Assembly (NCBI GenBank): GCA_004557855.1
Contig: SFFJ01000029.1
Location: 1-23,173, forward strand
DNA length: 23,173 nt
Source of the DNA: Oscillospiraceae bacterium
GTDB taxonomy: Bacteria > Bacillota > Clostridia > Oscillospirales > Ruminococcaceae
Direction: 5' to 3'
This document shows, piece by piece, positions 1-5,739 of this stretch (position 1 is its first letter; every line of letters begins with the position of its first letter). A program made the translations under genes and the position numbers. Under the pieces are notes generated by a model that saw only the letters and a list, made by a program, of their open reading frames with translations, searched no databases and was not told the origin of the DNA.

Positions 1-30
1 TTCCGGGCGGGCGTTCCGGTGCGTCGGGTT

Positions 31-84
31 TTTAGGGCGCAGCCCTAAATCGCTTTTGGGCACTTTTGGCGAGTCAAAAGTGCC
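31..84. repeat. Two adjacent hairpin modules, possible partial copy of the cloverleaf repeat
   Basis: Positions 31-49 form TTTAGGGC-GCA-GCCCTAAA, an 8-3-8 hairpin with exactly the size and GCA loop of the modules in the eight complete cloverleaf elements of this window. Positions 59-84 form a second hairpin (10 bp, GGCACTTTTG with CAAAAGTGCC, plus a G-T closing pair and a short loop). No enclosing outer stem is visible, but the left side runs off the window, so this may be an AT-richer or truncated copy. The pairing is seen directly; membership of the family is inferred. Confidence 0.55.
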
Positions 85-412
85 ACCCCGGCGGTAGCCA
101 TACAAATCAAACCCTTTTATAAGGCTTGCGCCGCCGATAGGCGACTACAAATTATTTCATGTCCATCCCGCCGCAGGCAGACTGCAAACCACCCCACCCC
201 GCAAATTTCTGCAAACCGCAGCCTTACGGCCACCCTACCACCCTAATTTATCCCACCAAATCGTACCCAGTTACAACCATAAAATAGTTACCCGCACCCC
301 TCAATTGTAAACTTTCCATTAAAAAATGTTGCTTTTTAACCTTCCCGATGCAAAATTCCCCCGTTTTTGCCGTATTAGTGGGGGATGTTTTGCGCTTCGA
401 TTTTACGGTTTG
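85..412. other. Intergenic stretch without recognisable gene
   Basis: About 330 bases with low coding potential on either strand. The sequence is C-rich and then AT-rich on the + strand (positions 170-340), unlike the GC-rich genes that follow. I see no tRNA, no riboswitch-like fold I can name and no convincing open frame. It may be the decayed 3' flank of a gene or mobile element lying left of the window. Confidence 0.4.
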
Positions 413-443
413 TTCACACCGTTCCCCCGTTTTGTGTTATAAT
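413..443 (+). promoter_or_regulatory. Promoter of the lipoprotein gene (extended -10)
   Basis: TATAAT at 438-443 is preceded by TGT at 435-437, giving an extended -10. A weak -35-like TTCACA lies at 413-418 with a long 19-base spacer. The -10 ends 31 bases before the ATG at 475, which fits a short leader. Confidence 0.6.
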
Positions 444-474
444 ATTGCCATAGAATTCTGCGGAAGGAGACCCC

Positions 475-1830
475 ATGAAACGAATTTTTGCGATGCTTTC
501 CCTGCTGCTGGCGGTTCTGGCAGGCTTTTCGGCCTGCGGGGGCGAACAGCCGACCCCCAATGAGCCGGTGCTGCCGGCCACCACGCGGGAGGAGATAGAA
601 AATCTGCTGACGACCGACTACATAGTGGGCTACCTGTGGTACTGTGACGGCCTGCCGGAAAAGGGCGAGCTGACCGAGGACGAGTACCTGCCGGTGGATG
701 AGGAAAGCGGCTATGCCACCCTCCGGGATTTGCAGGAGCTGCTGGAAAAGACCTACACCCCGGCGGTTGCCGCCGAGCTTTTGGAAAATAAAGACACCCT
801 TGGGCGGCCGCGCTTTACGGAGCGTGCGGGCACGCTTTATAAAAGCAGCCGGCCGGTTTTCAGCCGCTACTACTGGGATTATGACGCCGAAAGTGTGACC
901 ATCACCGGGGAAACCGCCGACCGGATCACCTTTACGGTGGAGATGGAAAACCTGCACACCGGGGAAAAGCTGCCGCTGACCCGTTCTGCCGAAAAGACGG
1001 CCGAGGGCTGGCGGCTGACCGAGGTGGGCATTGCGGCGGCGGAGGCCGGGCTGACGGCGGTGGCTGCCGAGGAGACCCGTGCCGTGGCGGAAAGATTTGT
1101 GGCGGCGCTGGCCGAAAATGATACCGAAACCATCGCGGCGTGCGCGGGCGAGACCCCGGAAACCTACGAGAACTGGAAGGGCATGACCATCCCGGCGGCG
1201 GAGATTACCGAAACGCTGGAGGAGTATGACGGCTGCGGGCGGTACCGGGTGCATCTTACCGTGGAAAACGCTTTCAGCGTTTTTGCCAGGGGGGAGGAGG
1301 ACTACCTGCTGATCGTGCAGCAGGAGCAGGGCCGGGAGGCCCCGGTGGTCTGCTACTTCGAGCCGATGGAGAAGATCGCGTATAATTACAGCGAGGACCG
1401 GGACGACCCGGCCTGTGAAATGGCGCTTTTGTTTTTGCAGTCGCAGGGCGGGATGCGGTTTTCCGGCAGCTTCTGGCTGGACCGGGGGACGGCGACCGAT
1501 TTTGCGCTGACGATGCTTTACGCCGAAAATGAGGGCAAGACGGCCTTTACGGCCGAGGAGGTGGCGGCTGCCGCCGAAAAGTACATGGGGCTTTCCGGGT
1601 TTGCGCCCGATGAGAGCTACCTTGGGCCCGAGGGGTATTTTTTGCCGGGGAGGGCGGCCCGCAGTATGCCGCATTTGCTGCTGTGGCCCAGCTACGGGGA
1701 CGGCAGCGGCCGGACGCTGGTGAAGGCCGAGATTTACAGTGACCACCTGAACGTGCAGAACTGCCAGGGGTATTTATTCGCATTTTATCCCAATGGGGAC
1801 GGCAGCCTGCGGCTGGCCTCGGTGAAGTGA
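475..1830 (+). CDS. Secreted lipoprotein, possibly IseA-like N-terminal domain
   Basis: A 451-residue predicted lipoprotein. Residues 1-20 form a signal peptide ending in a lipobox (FSAC) with the lipidated cysteine at 21, followed by a Pro/Glu-rich linker, so it should be anchored outside the membrane. Residues about 35-190 have a W/Y-rich start, a segment like TLRDLQELLEKTYTP and a later GTLYKSS stretch. This resembles the IseA (YoeB) DL-endopeptidase-inhibitor-like domain of many clostridial lipoproteins; that assignment is from memory of the pattern and tentative. Residues about 196-290 look like an NTF2-type alpha+beta fold, and the rest is unrecognised. The ATG at 475 has AAGGAG at 464-469. 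The gene stands alone with its own promoter and is followed by a cloverleaf repeat. Very Glu/Ala rich. If IseA-like, it would modulate cell-wall hydrolases. Confidence 0.8.
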   Translation: MKRIFAMLSLLLAVLAGFSACGGEQPTPNEPVLPATTREEIENLLTTDYIVGYLWYCDGLPEKGELTEDEYLPVDEESGYATLRDLQELLEKTYTPAVAAELLENKDTLGRPRFTERAGTLYKSSRPVFSRYYWDYDAESVTITGETADRITFTVEMENLHTGEKLPLTRSAEKTAEGWRLTEVGIAAAEAGLTAVAAEETRAVAERFVAALAENDTETIAACAGETPETYENWKGMTIPAAEITETLEEYDGCGRYRVHLTVENAFSVFARGEEDYLLIVQQEQGREAPVVCYFEPMEKIAYNYSEDRDDPACEMALLFLQSQGGMRFSGSFWLDRGTATDFALTMLYAENEGKTAFTAEEVAAAAEKYMGLSGFAPDESYLGPEGYFLPGRAARSMPHLLLWPSYGDGSGRTLVKAEIYSDHLNVQNCQGYLFAFYPNGDGSLRLASVK

Positions 1831-1884
1831 GGCGGGGCGAGCGCAGCGAGCCCGCAGAGGGATAGAGCAGGATAGGGGCAGGGC

Positions 1885-1965
1885 GGGCCGCAGGCCCGGC
1901 GGCGGAGCCGCCGCGGCGGGCGCAGCCCGCCGGCACCGTCCGGAGGACGGTGCGGCCTGCGGCCC
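1885..1965. repeat. Cloverleaf (four-way-junction) intergenic repeat, copy 1
   Basis: The outer stem GGGCCGCAGGCC (1885-1896) pairs with GGCCTGCGGCCC (1954-1965). Between them are three hairpins with no unpaired base: 1897-1913 (7 bp, GGA loop), 1914-1932 (8 bp, GCA loop) and 1933-1953 (9 bp, GGA loop). Total 81 bases. It lies between the lipoprotein and the AI-2E-type permease, upstream of the latter's promoter. A decayed GCA-centred palindrome (about 1834-1853) lies just 5'. Confidence 0.9.
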
Positions 1966-1969
1966 GGGG

Positions 1970-1991
1970 CCGGCCCCCTGCAGGGGGCCGG
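1970..1991. repeat. Perfect palindrome adjoining cloverleaf copy 1
   Basis: Positions 1970-1991 are a perfect 22-base palindrome centred on CCTGCAGG (arm CCGGCCCCCTG). The TGCAGGGGG half also occurs beside copies 2, 4 and 6, so it appears to be a conserved flank of the repeat family, here present as both strands fused. It could also end lipoprotein transcription, although no T-run follows. Confidence 0.6.
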
Positions 1992-2024
1992 GGAGGAGCG
2001 GGCGGAAATTGTGCCGAAACCCGC

Positions 2025-2052
2025 TTTACATCCCCCCGGCAGATGCTATAAT
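2025..2052 (+). promoter_or_regulatory. Promoter of the AI-2E-family permease gene
   Basis: TTTACA at 2025-2030, 16-base spacer, TATAAT at 2047-2052 with TGC at 2044-2046 (extended -10). It lies inside the longest open frame of the downstream gene, which argues for the later start at 2107. Confidence 0.8.
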
Positions 2053-2106
2053 AGACTTATCGGGCCCGATGGGGCCCCGAAAACCAGGATGAAAAGGAGC
2101 CAGTCC

Positions 2107-3312
2107 ATGAAGCAACCGTCCTTGAAAAACGGCATACTACTGATCACCTATGCCATCGTGCTGTATTTGGTGCTATCGAATATCGGGCTGGTGGCAGGCA
2201 CCGGAAGCTATGTTTTGGCAGTCTTGCGGCCGGTCATCATCGGTGTGGTGACGGCCTATATCATCAACCTGCTGATGCGCCCGATGGAAACCAAGTGGCT
2301 GGCGGGGCTGTGGCGGCGCAGCCCCCGGTTGGGCCGCAGCAAGCGTGCCATCTGCATTGTGCTTTCGATACTGGGTGTGCTGGCCATTATCACCGGGCTG
2401 TGCTTTTTCATCCTGCCGCAGGTGGGAGAAAGTCTTTTGAGCCTGGCCAATAACATCCCCGGTTATATCACCGAGGCCGGAGATTTCTTTAACGGCATGG
2501 AGGATAAGCTGGATATGGAAAACGAGGTCATCCGCTACCTGTGGGATCAGGGTGAGGAGCTGCTGAACCAGTCCGGTACCCTCATCAAGAACTTTGTAGG
2601 GGGCGTGGCAGCGTGGCTGCTCTCCTTTGTGGCGGGGCTGGCCAGCGGCATCATCAACGGCTTTTTGGGGCTTATTTTCGCCATCTACATTCTGGCGGAC
2701 AAGGAGCATCTCAACTACATCTACCACCGGCTGCTGCACGCCATCTTCAAGGACAGCGTCCGGGAGCGCATCGAGTATATCGTCCGGAAAATCGACCGGG
2801 CGTTCAGCGGGTTCTTTTCCGGGATGCTGGTGGAGGCCTGTATTCTGGGGAGCCTGTGCTTCGTGGGGCTCACCATCATCGGGTTCTTTGTGGGGGGGAT
2901 GCCCTACACGCTGCTCATCAGCGTTCTGGTGGGCATGTGCAACATGATCCCCATTCTGGGCGCCTATTTGAGCGCCATTCCCTCGGCTTTGCTGATTTTG
3001 CTCATCAGTCCCATCAAGGCGCTGATTTTCGTCATCTTCCTGGTGGTGGTGCAGCAGTTTGAGGGCAACGTCATCTATCCCAAGGTGGTGGGGACTTCCA
3101 TCGGCATCGGCGGGATGTGGGTGCTGTTTGCACTGACCGTCGGCGGCAACCTGATGGGAATTCCCGGCATGGTGCTGGGGATCCCGGCGTTTGCGGTCAT
3201 TTACGCTTTGGTGCGGGAATTCTGCGATAAGCGGGTGGCGCAAAAGGAGGCGGCGGGCGTGGCCCCGGCGGCGGAGCCTGCCGAGCAGACCGGCCCGGCC
3301 GAGGAGGAATAA
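2107..3312 (+). CDS. AI-2E family transporter (PF01594-type permease)
   Basis: A 401-residue polytopic membrane protein of the AI-2E/YdiK/YtvI-like exporter family. The frame is open from 2011, but the ATG at 2107 is preferred because AAAAGGAG lies at 2090-2097 and a strong promoter falls inside the longer frame. The layout is typical of the family: two N-terminal membrane segments, a third, a less hydrophobic middle region (about 135-190, NNIPGYITEAGDFFNGMED), then four to five segments. The C-terminal half has the conserved stretch PILGAYLSAIPSALLIL and QQFEGNVIYPKVVG, with GIPAFAVIYALVREF near the end. An Ala/Glu/Pro-rich cytoplasmic tail follows. The actual substrate of such proteins is rarely known; AI-2 export is shown for few members. 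Monocistronic, closed by the terminator at 3335. Confidence 0.9.
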   Translation: MKQPSLKNGILLITYAIVLYLVLSNIGLVAGTGSYVLAVLRPVIIGVVTAYIINLLMRPMETKWLAGLWRRSPRLGRSKRAICIVLSILGVLAIITGLCFFILPQVGESLLSLANNIPGYITEAGDFFNGMEDKLDMENEVIRYLWDQGEELLNQSGTLIKNFVGGVAAWLLSFVAGLASGIINGFLGLIFAIYILADKEHLNYIYHRLLHAIFKDSVRERIEYIVRKIDRAFSGFFSGMLVEACILGSLCFVGLTIIGFFVGGMPYTLLISVLVGMCNMIPILGAYLSAIPSALLILLISPIKALIFVIFLVVVQQFEGNVIYPKVVGTSIGIGGMWVLFALTVGGNLMGIPGMVLGIPAFAVIYALVREFCDKRVAQKEAAGVAPAAEPAEQTGPAEEE

Positions 3313-3334
3313 ACCGGTAACCCGAAGAAACGAG

Positions 3335-3370
3335 GGCGCCGGAGGAGCGAAAGCTCCTCCGGCGCCTTTT
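3335..3370 (+). terminator. Rho-independent terminator of the permease gene
   Basis: A perfect 14-bp stem (GGCGCCGGAGGAGC, 3335-3348, with 3353-3366) with a GAAA tetraloop at 3349-3352 and TTTT at 3367-3370, starting 22 bases after the stop codon. Confidence 0.92.
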
Positions 3371-3407
3371 GCGCTTGGGGAGGGGTGGTGCAGGGGGAGA
3401 GAGGGCA

Positions 3408-3488
3408 GGGGCGCAGCCCGTTTCGGCGGAGCCGAAACACGCAGGCGGAGCCTGCGTCAGCCGCCGCAGGCGGCTGGGGCTGCGCCCC
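3408..3488. repeat. Cloverleaf intergenic repeat, copy 2
   Basis: The outer stem GGGGCGCAGCCC (3408-3419) pairs with GGGCTGCGCCCC (3477-3488). It encloses three 19-base hairpins abutting without gaps: GTTTCGGC-GGA-GCCGAAAC (3420-3438), ACGCAGGC-GGA-GCCTGCGT (3439-3457) and CAGCCGCC-GCA-GGCGGCTG (3458-3476). Total 81 bases, the most regular copy. A further inverted pair, TGCAGGGGG (3389-3397) with CCCCCTGCA (3497-3505), surrounds it. Four G-runs at 3377-3405 precede it on the + strand. It sits between the convergent permease and PfkB genes. Confidence 0.95.
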
Positions 3489-3537
3489 GGTGCCCGCCCC
3501 CTGCAGAAAGAAAGCCGCCCGGCAGGGCGGCGGGGGG

Positions 3538-4467
3538 TCAGGGGGTCATTTCCGGCCAGAAGTCCGGGAGGGAGGGGCAGCAGGCCTCGTCACTTTGGAT
3601 GGTGAGGGCAGCAAGGCGGGTCCCGGCGGCGACTGCCCGGGCAAGGGGGAGCCCGCGGGTGAGCCCGGAGACCACCCCGGAGAAGAAGGCGTCCCCGGCG
3701 CCAGTGGAGTCCACCATTTCCACCCGGTGGGCAGGGCAGTGGCCGGCCTCTCCGGTGATGCTGTCGTAATAGACGCTGCCGGAGGAGCCGAGGGTGACGA
3801 CCATACTGCGCAGGCCCAGCCCGCGGCCGTAGTGCAGGATGGTATCCACGGCGGTTTCGAGGTCGTTGCGGGGGATGGGGTGGTGCAGCAGCCGTTCGGC
3901 TTCGATATCATTGCAGATGAAGCAGCGGGTATGGCGCAGCAGGTCGGGGCGGCGCAGGACGACGCTCATATTGGCGGAGATGCAGTAGAGGTCCTTTTTG
4001 TGCTTTTGGCACAGTGCCACGATCTGCTCGCTGATGTCCTCCCGCATATCCATTTCGAGGCAGACGCTATCCGCACCGGCGACGATCTCATCGCCCCGTT
4101 CCGCAAGGTATTTTGCCAGCGGCTCGGTATCGGGCATCTGGCTGGTGCTGCCGGCAAGGTCGCCGTTTTCATCCATGACGGCGAGCCACATACCGACGCC
4201 GTTTTGCGGCACGAGGATGCTGTGGGTGAGGTCGATATGCTGCGCCTCCAGCCGTTCCATCGCCTCGCGGCTCATGGGGGTGGCGTCCCCCTGGGTGACG
4301 AAGGTGACGGGGGTGCCGATGCGGGCCATGTCCTCGGCGACATTGCGGGCGACGCCGCCGTGGACGAAGCGGATGCTGCCCAGATTGGTGCCGACGGCGT
4401 TGTACTTCCCGAAGGGGAAGCCTTTGATATCGACGAAGATGACGCCCATGATGACGGTGCCTGGCAT
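3538..4467 (-). CDS. PfkB-family carbohydrate/nucleoside kinase
   Basis: A 309-residue ribokinase-like sugar or nucleoside kinase. The N-terminal substrate-binding motif is GGVARNVAEDMARIG (about residues 37-51). The C-terminal PfkB signature DSTGAGDAFFSG contains the anion-hole GAGD with catalytic Asp259, and VVTLGSSGSVYY is the usual strand before the ATP site. Length is normal for the family (about 300). The substrate cannot be told from the sequence; ribokinase-, adenosine- or pseudouridine-kinase-like activities are all possible. The start at 4467 has AAGGAGGT (complement of 4478-4485) at good spacing. The leader is long and includes cloverleaf copy 3 if the promoter at 4682-4710 is used. 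Transcribed alone, convergent with the permease gene. Confidence 0.9.
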   Translation of the reverse strand: MPGTVIMGVIFVDIKGFPFGKYNAVGTNLGSIRFVHGGVARNVAEDMARIGTPVTFVTQGDATPMSREAMERLEAQHIDLTHSILVPQNGVGMWLAVMDENGDLAGSTSQMPDTEPLAKYLAERGDEIVAGADSVCLEMDMREDISEQIVALCQKHKKDLYCISANMSVVLRRPDLLRHTRCFICNDIEAERLLHHPIPRNDLETAVDTILHYGRGLGLRSMVVTLGSSGSVYYDSITGEAGHCPAHRVEMVDSTGAGDAFFSGVVSGLTRGLPLARAVAAGTRLAALTIQSDEACCPSLPDFWPEMTP

Positions 4468-4484
4468 AGCGGTGTTACCTCCTT

Positions 4485-4530
4485 GGGGGGTGGGATGGTG
4501 GGGTGTGGCAGGGGTGCGGTGGGGGAGGGG
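4485..4530 (+). repeat. G-run tract (potential G-quadruplex) beside cloverleaf copy 3
   Basis: On the + strand, six G-runs of three or more occur at 4485-4490, 4492-4494, 4500-4503, 4511-4514, 4521-4525 and 4527-4530, separated by 1-7 bases. This meets the common G3+N1-7 quadruplex pattern. It abuts copy 3 directly, and similar G-runs precede copies 2, 4 and 6. On the PfkB transcript this stretch would be C-rich. Confidence 0.7.
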
Positions 4531-4629
4531 CGCCCCGCAGGGGCGGCGGCGCCGGGGGCGCCGCCGTGGCGGGCCCGGAGGGCCCGTACTCCCGCCCCCC
4601 CCGCGGGGGGGCGGGAGCCCTGCGGGGCG
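4531..4629. repeat. Cloverleaf intergenic repeat, copy 3
   Basis: The outer stem CGCCCCGCAGGG (4531-4542) pairs with CCCTGCGGGGCG (4618-4629). The three abutting hairpins are 4543-4567 (11 bp with one G-T pair, GGG loop), 4568-4588 (7 bp core CGGGCCC, GGA loop, with a decayed end) and 4589-4617 (13 bp, CGC loop). Total 99 bases. It lies upstream of the PfkB kinase gene, between that gene's ribosome site and its predicted promoter, so it may be transcribed in the kinase leader. Confidence 0.9.
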
Positions 4630-4917
4630 ATGATCCTGCGGCGGGCAGGGGCCTGCGGGGGAGAGGGTGCCCTTTTGGGGTATTGTAGCACATTTTATGA
4701 GAAAAAGAAAAGGCTTTCCCCTGCAAAATGAAAAAAAGAGCGAAAAAAGAAAAACGGGCGAGAACGGGGCACCATAAGGGACAATAGCGACAAAGCAGGA
4801 GTCGGAAATTTGGTGAAAAGGCAGAAATGTCGCTTATACCAAAATAAGAATCTAACGAAAGGGCAGGGTTTTAGTTTGGGGGAGTGCATCCCGAAGAAAG
4901 ATACGGGAGGAAAACCG
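4630..4917. other. Divergent intergenic region between PfkB kinase and small unknown gene
   Basis: About 290 bases without a convincing gene. It holds the leftward PfkB promoter (4682-4710), an A-rich tract (4691-4755) and a weak rightward promoter candidate, TTGGTG at 4810-4815 with TTATAC at 4834-4839. An open frame from 4810 runs into the 4918 gene, but its first 36 codons have no ribosome site, so it is treated as leader. Confidence 0.45.
4682..4710 (-). promoter_or_regulatory. Probable promoter of the PfkB kinase gene
   Basis: Read leftward, TACAAT (complement of 4682-4687) has TGC before it (complement of 4688-4690), an extended -10. A weak TTTCTT lies at the -35 position (complement of 4705-4710). 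It would give a leader of nearly 200 bases containing cloverleaf copy 3. Confidence 0.5.
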
Positions 4918-5289
4918 ATGAAAAACGAGAGTCCGGAGCAGTGCCCGAAACGGATTACCGAGGAGCCGGAGGACGAGGGGGTAAAGGCGATTTTGGCGGA
5001 GGCGGGCAGGCGGATGGAGAAAAGAAATAAAAATGCGGTTTATCTGCCGGACCAGGCGAATTACCGCAGGTACCTGCGGTCGGTGCGGCTGGCCGGGCGC
5101 ATTGAGGAGGACGTGGAGAATGGCATAACGGTTGGGTACATTTTGCCCCCGCCGATGACAAGCAGCTTCGTGAGGCTGCAGAGTTACCTTTGGAATTTTG
5201 ACCGGGGAAACGGCCTGTTTGGCCTGCCGCAGGAGGTGACGGCGCTGGCGGACTATGCAGAAGTTTATACCCGGGGGAGGTGGCGGTGA
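4918..5289 (+). CDS. Hypothetical protein, small and soluble
   Basis: A 123-residue protein I do not recognise. The ATG at 4918 is chosen because GGGAGG lies at 4905-4910; the frame is open further upstream without a ribosome site. The N-terminal 45 residues are highly charged (Glu/Lys/Arg) and likely flexible or helical. The rest contains YRRYLRSVRLAGRIEEDVENG, then a proline cluster (YILPPPMTS) and an aromatic stretch LQSYLWNFDRGNGLF. No signal peptide, membrane segment or known catalytic motif is visible. Its 3' end lies at the left edge of the acquired block, so the last few residues (YTRGRWR) may not be original. No partner gene is adjacent. Confidence 0.6.
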   Translation: MKNESPEQCPKRITEEPEDEGVKAILAEAGRRMEKRNKNAVYLPDQANYRRYLRSVRLAGRIEEDVENGITVGYILPPPMTSSFVRLQSYLWNFDRGNGLFGLPQEVTALADYAEVYTRGRWR

Positions 5290-5471
5290 TGGATATCGGT
5301 GTGGGTGGGGTGCTGCGGCGGTGCGGGAGAAAACATGTTGTTAAATTTCTCCTCCGGCGCTTTTATAAGGCGGATGAGATTCGGCCGGTTCATATACAGA
5401 CGCTCCGCCACACGGCTGATAGAGCCGCAGCGTCGCACCCCGGTAGCGCATCCGAGCCGCCGGATTTTCAT
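5265..5471 (-). pseudogene. Truncated LysR-family regulator, N-terminal helix-turn-helix only
   Basis: Read leftward from an ATG at 5471 with GAGGAG six bases before it, the frame begins MKIRRLG and continues CGSISRVAERLYMNRPNLIR. This matches the winged helix-turn-helix start of LysR-type regulators (typical CGSISRAAERLYMNQPNLSR). Similarity stops after about 44 codons (near 5340). The remaining residues to 5265 are antisense to the flanking GC-rich DNA, and the roughly 250-residue effector domain is absent. It points away from the AtuA operon, the usual arrangement for a LysR activator and its target. So it is probably the stump of a former regulator cut at the block's left edge. An intact 86-residue product is not expected to work. 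Confidence 0.7.
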
Positions 5472-5599
5472 AGCGCACTCCTCGTCCTGCTTTTCCATGT
5501 ATACTTTTTTACGCTTCACTAACACACAACAGCGTATTTGTCAATTCCGCACCAATATTGGCGATGTGCATAAATCAAAGCACTATATTTCTGTATTTT

Positions 5600-5632
5600 T
5601 GACAAAATCGCTTCTTTTTGCCGTTTTTGTCA
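5600..5632. promoter_or_regulatory. Inverted repeat between LysR stump and AtuA operon
   Basis: TGACAAAA (5600-5607) and TTTTGTCA (5625-5632) form an 8-bp inverted repeat with a 17-base gap. A further TTTGTCAA occurs near 5539 and TTGACA at 5643. The region lies between divergent genes, where LysR-type binding sites normally sit. It may be a leftover binding site; the function is inferred only from position. Confidence 0.35.
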
Positions 5633-5642
5633 CAAACATCTG

Positions 5643-5674
5643 TTGACAATCGCACTGCAGAATGTTAGTATAAT
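5643..5674 (+). promoter_or_regulatory. Promoter of the AtuA catabolic operon
   Basis: A consensus -35 TTGACA lies at 5643-5648. The -10 is either TAGTAT at 5666-5671 (17-base spacer) or the overlapping TATAAT at 5669-5674 (20-base spacer). The palindromic operator begins at 5675. Confidence 0.75.
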
Positions 5675-5694
5675 GTTGTACTACAACGTTGTAT
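5675..5694. promoter_or_regulatory. Overlapping palindromic operator, probable LacI-family site
   Basis: GTTGTA-C-TACAAC (5675-5687) and TACAACGTTGTA (5682-5693) are two perfect palindromes sharing the TACAAC half-site. The second has the central CG pair typical of LacI/GalR operators. It sits immediately after the -10, over the expected transcription start. A binding protein there would block initiation. The natural candidate is the LacI-family protein encoded at 12136. Confidence 0.65.
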
Positions 5695-5739
5695 CTAATG
5701 CGCGCGCATTCAATCCTTACTCATAGGGAGGTAAAGAAT

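Noticed and set aside
403..1746. Long leftward open frame opposite the lipoprotein gene
   Set aside because: It is antisense to a gene with promoter, ribosome site and lipobox. Its product is Arg/Gly/His/Pro rich with no domain, typical of a GC-rich shadow frame.
2011..2106. Upstream GTG start for the AI-2E-type permease
   Set aside because: The promoter -35 and -10 boxes lie inside these codons, and the first residues are not family-like.
3385..4731. 448-codon rightward open frame across the PfkB gene
   Set aside because: Antisense to a clear PfkB kinase. The low-complexity Gly/Ala/Asp product runs through the cloverleaf repeats and has no ribosome site.
5265..5525. Leftward 86-codon frame as an intact small DNA-binding protein
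   Set aside because: Only the LysR helix-turn-helix is recognisable and the rest is antisense flank; the start with a ribosome site is at 5471, so it is called a remnant.
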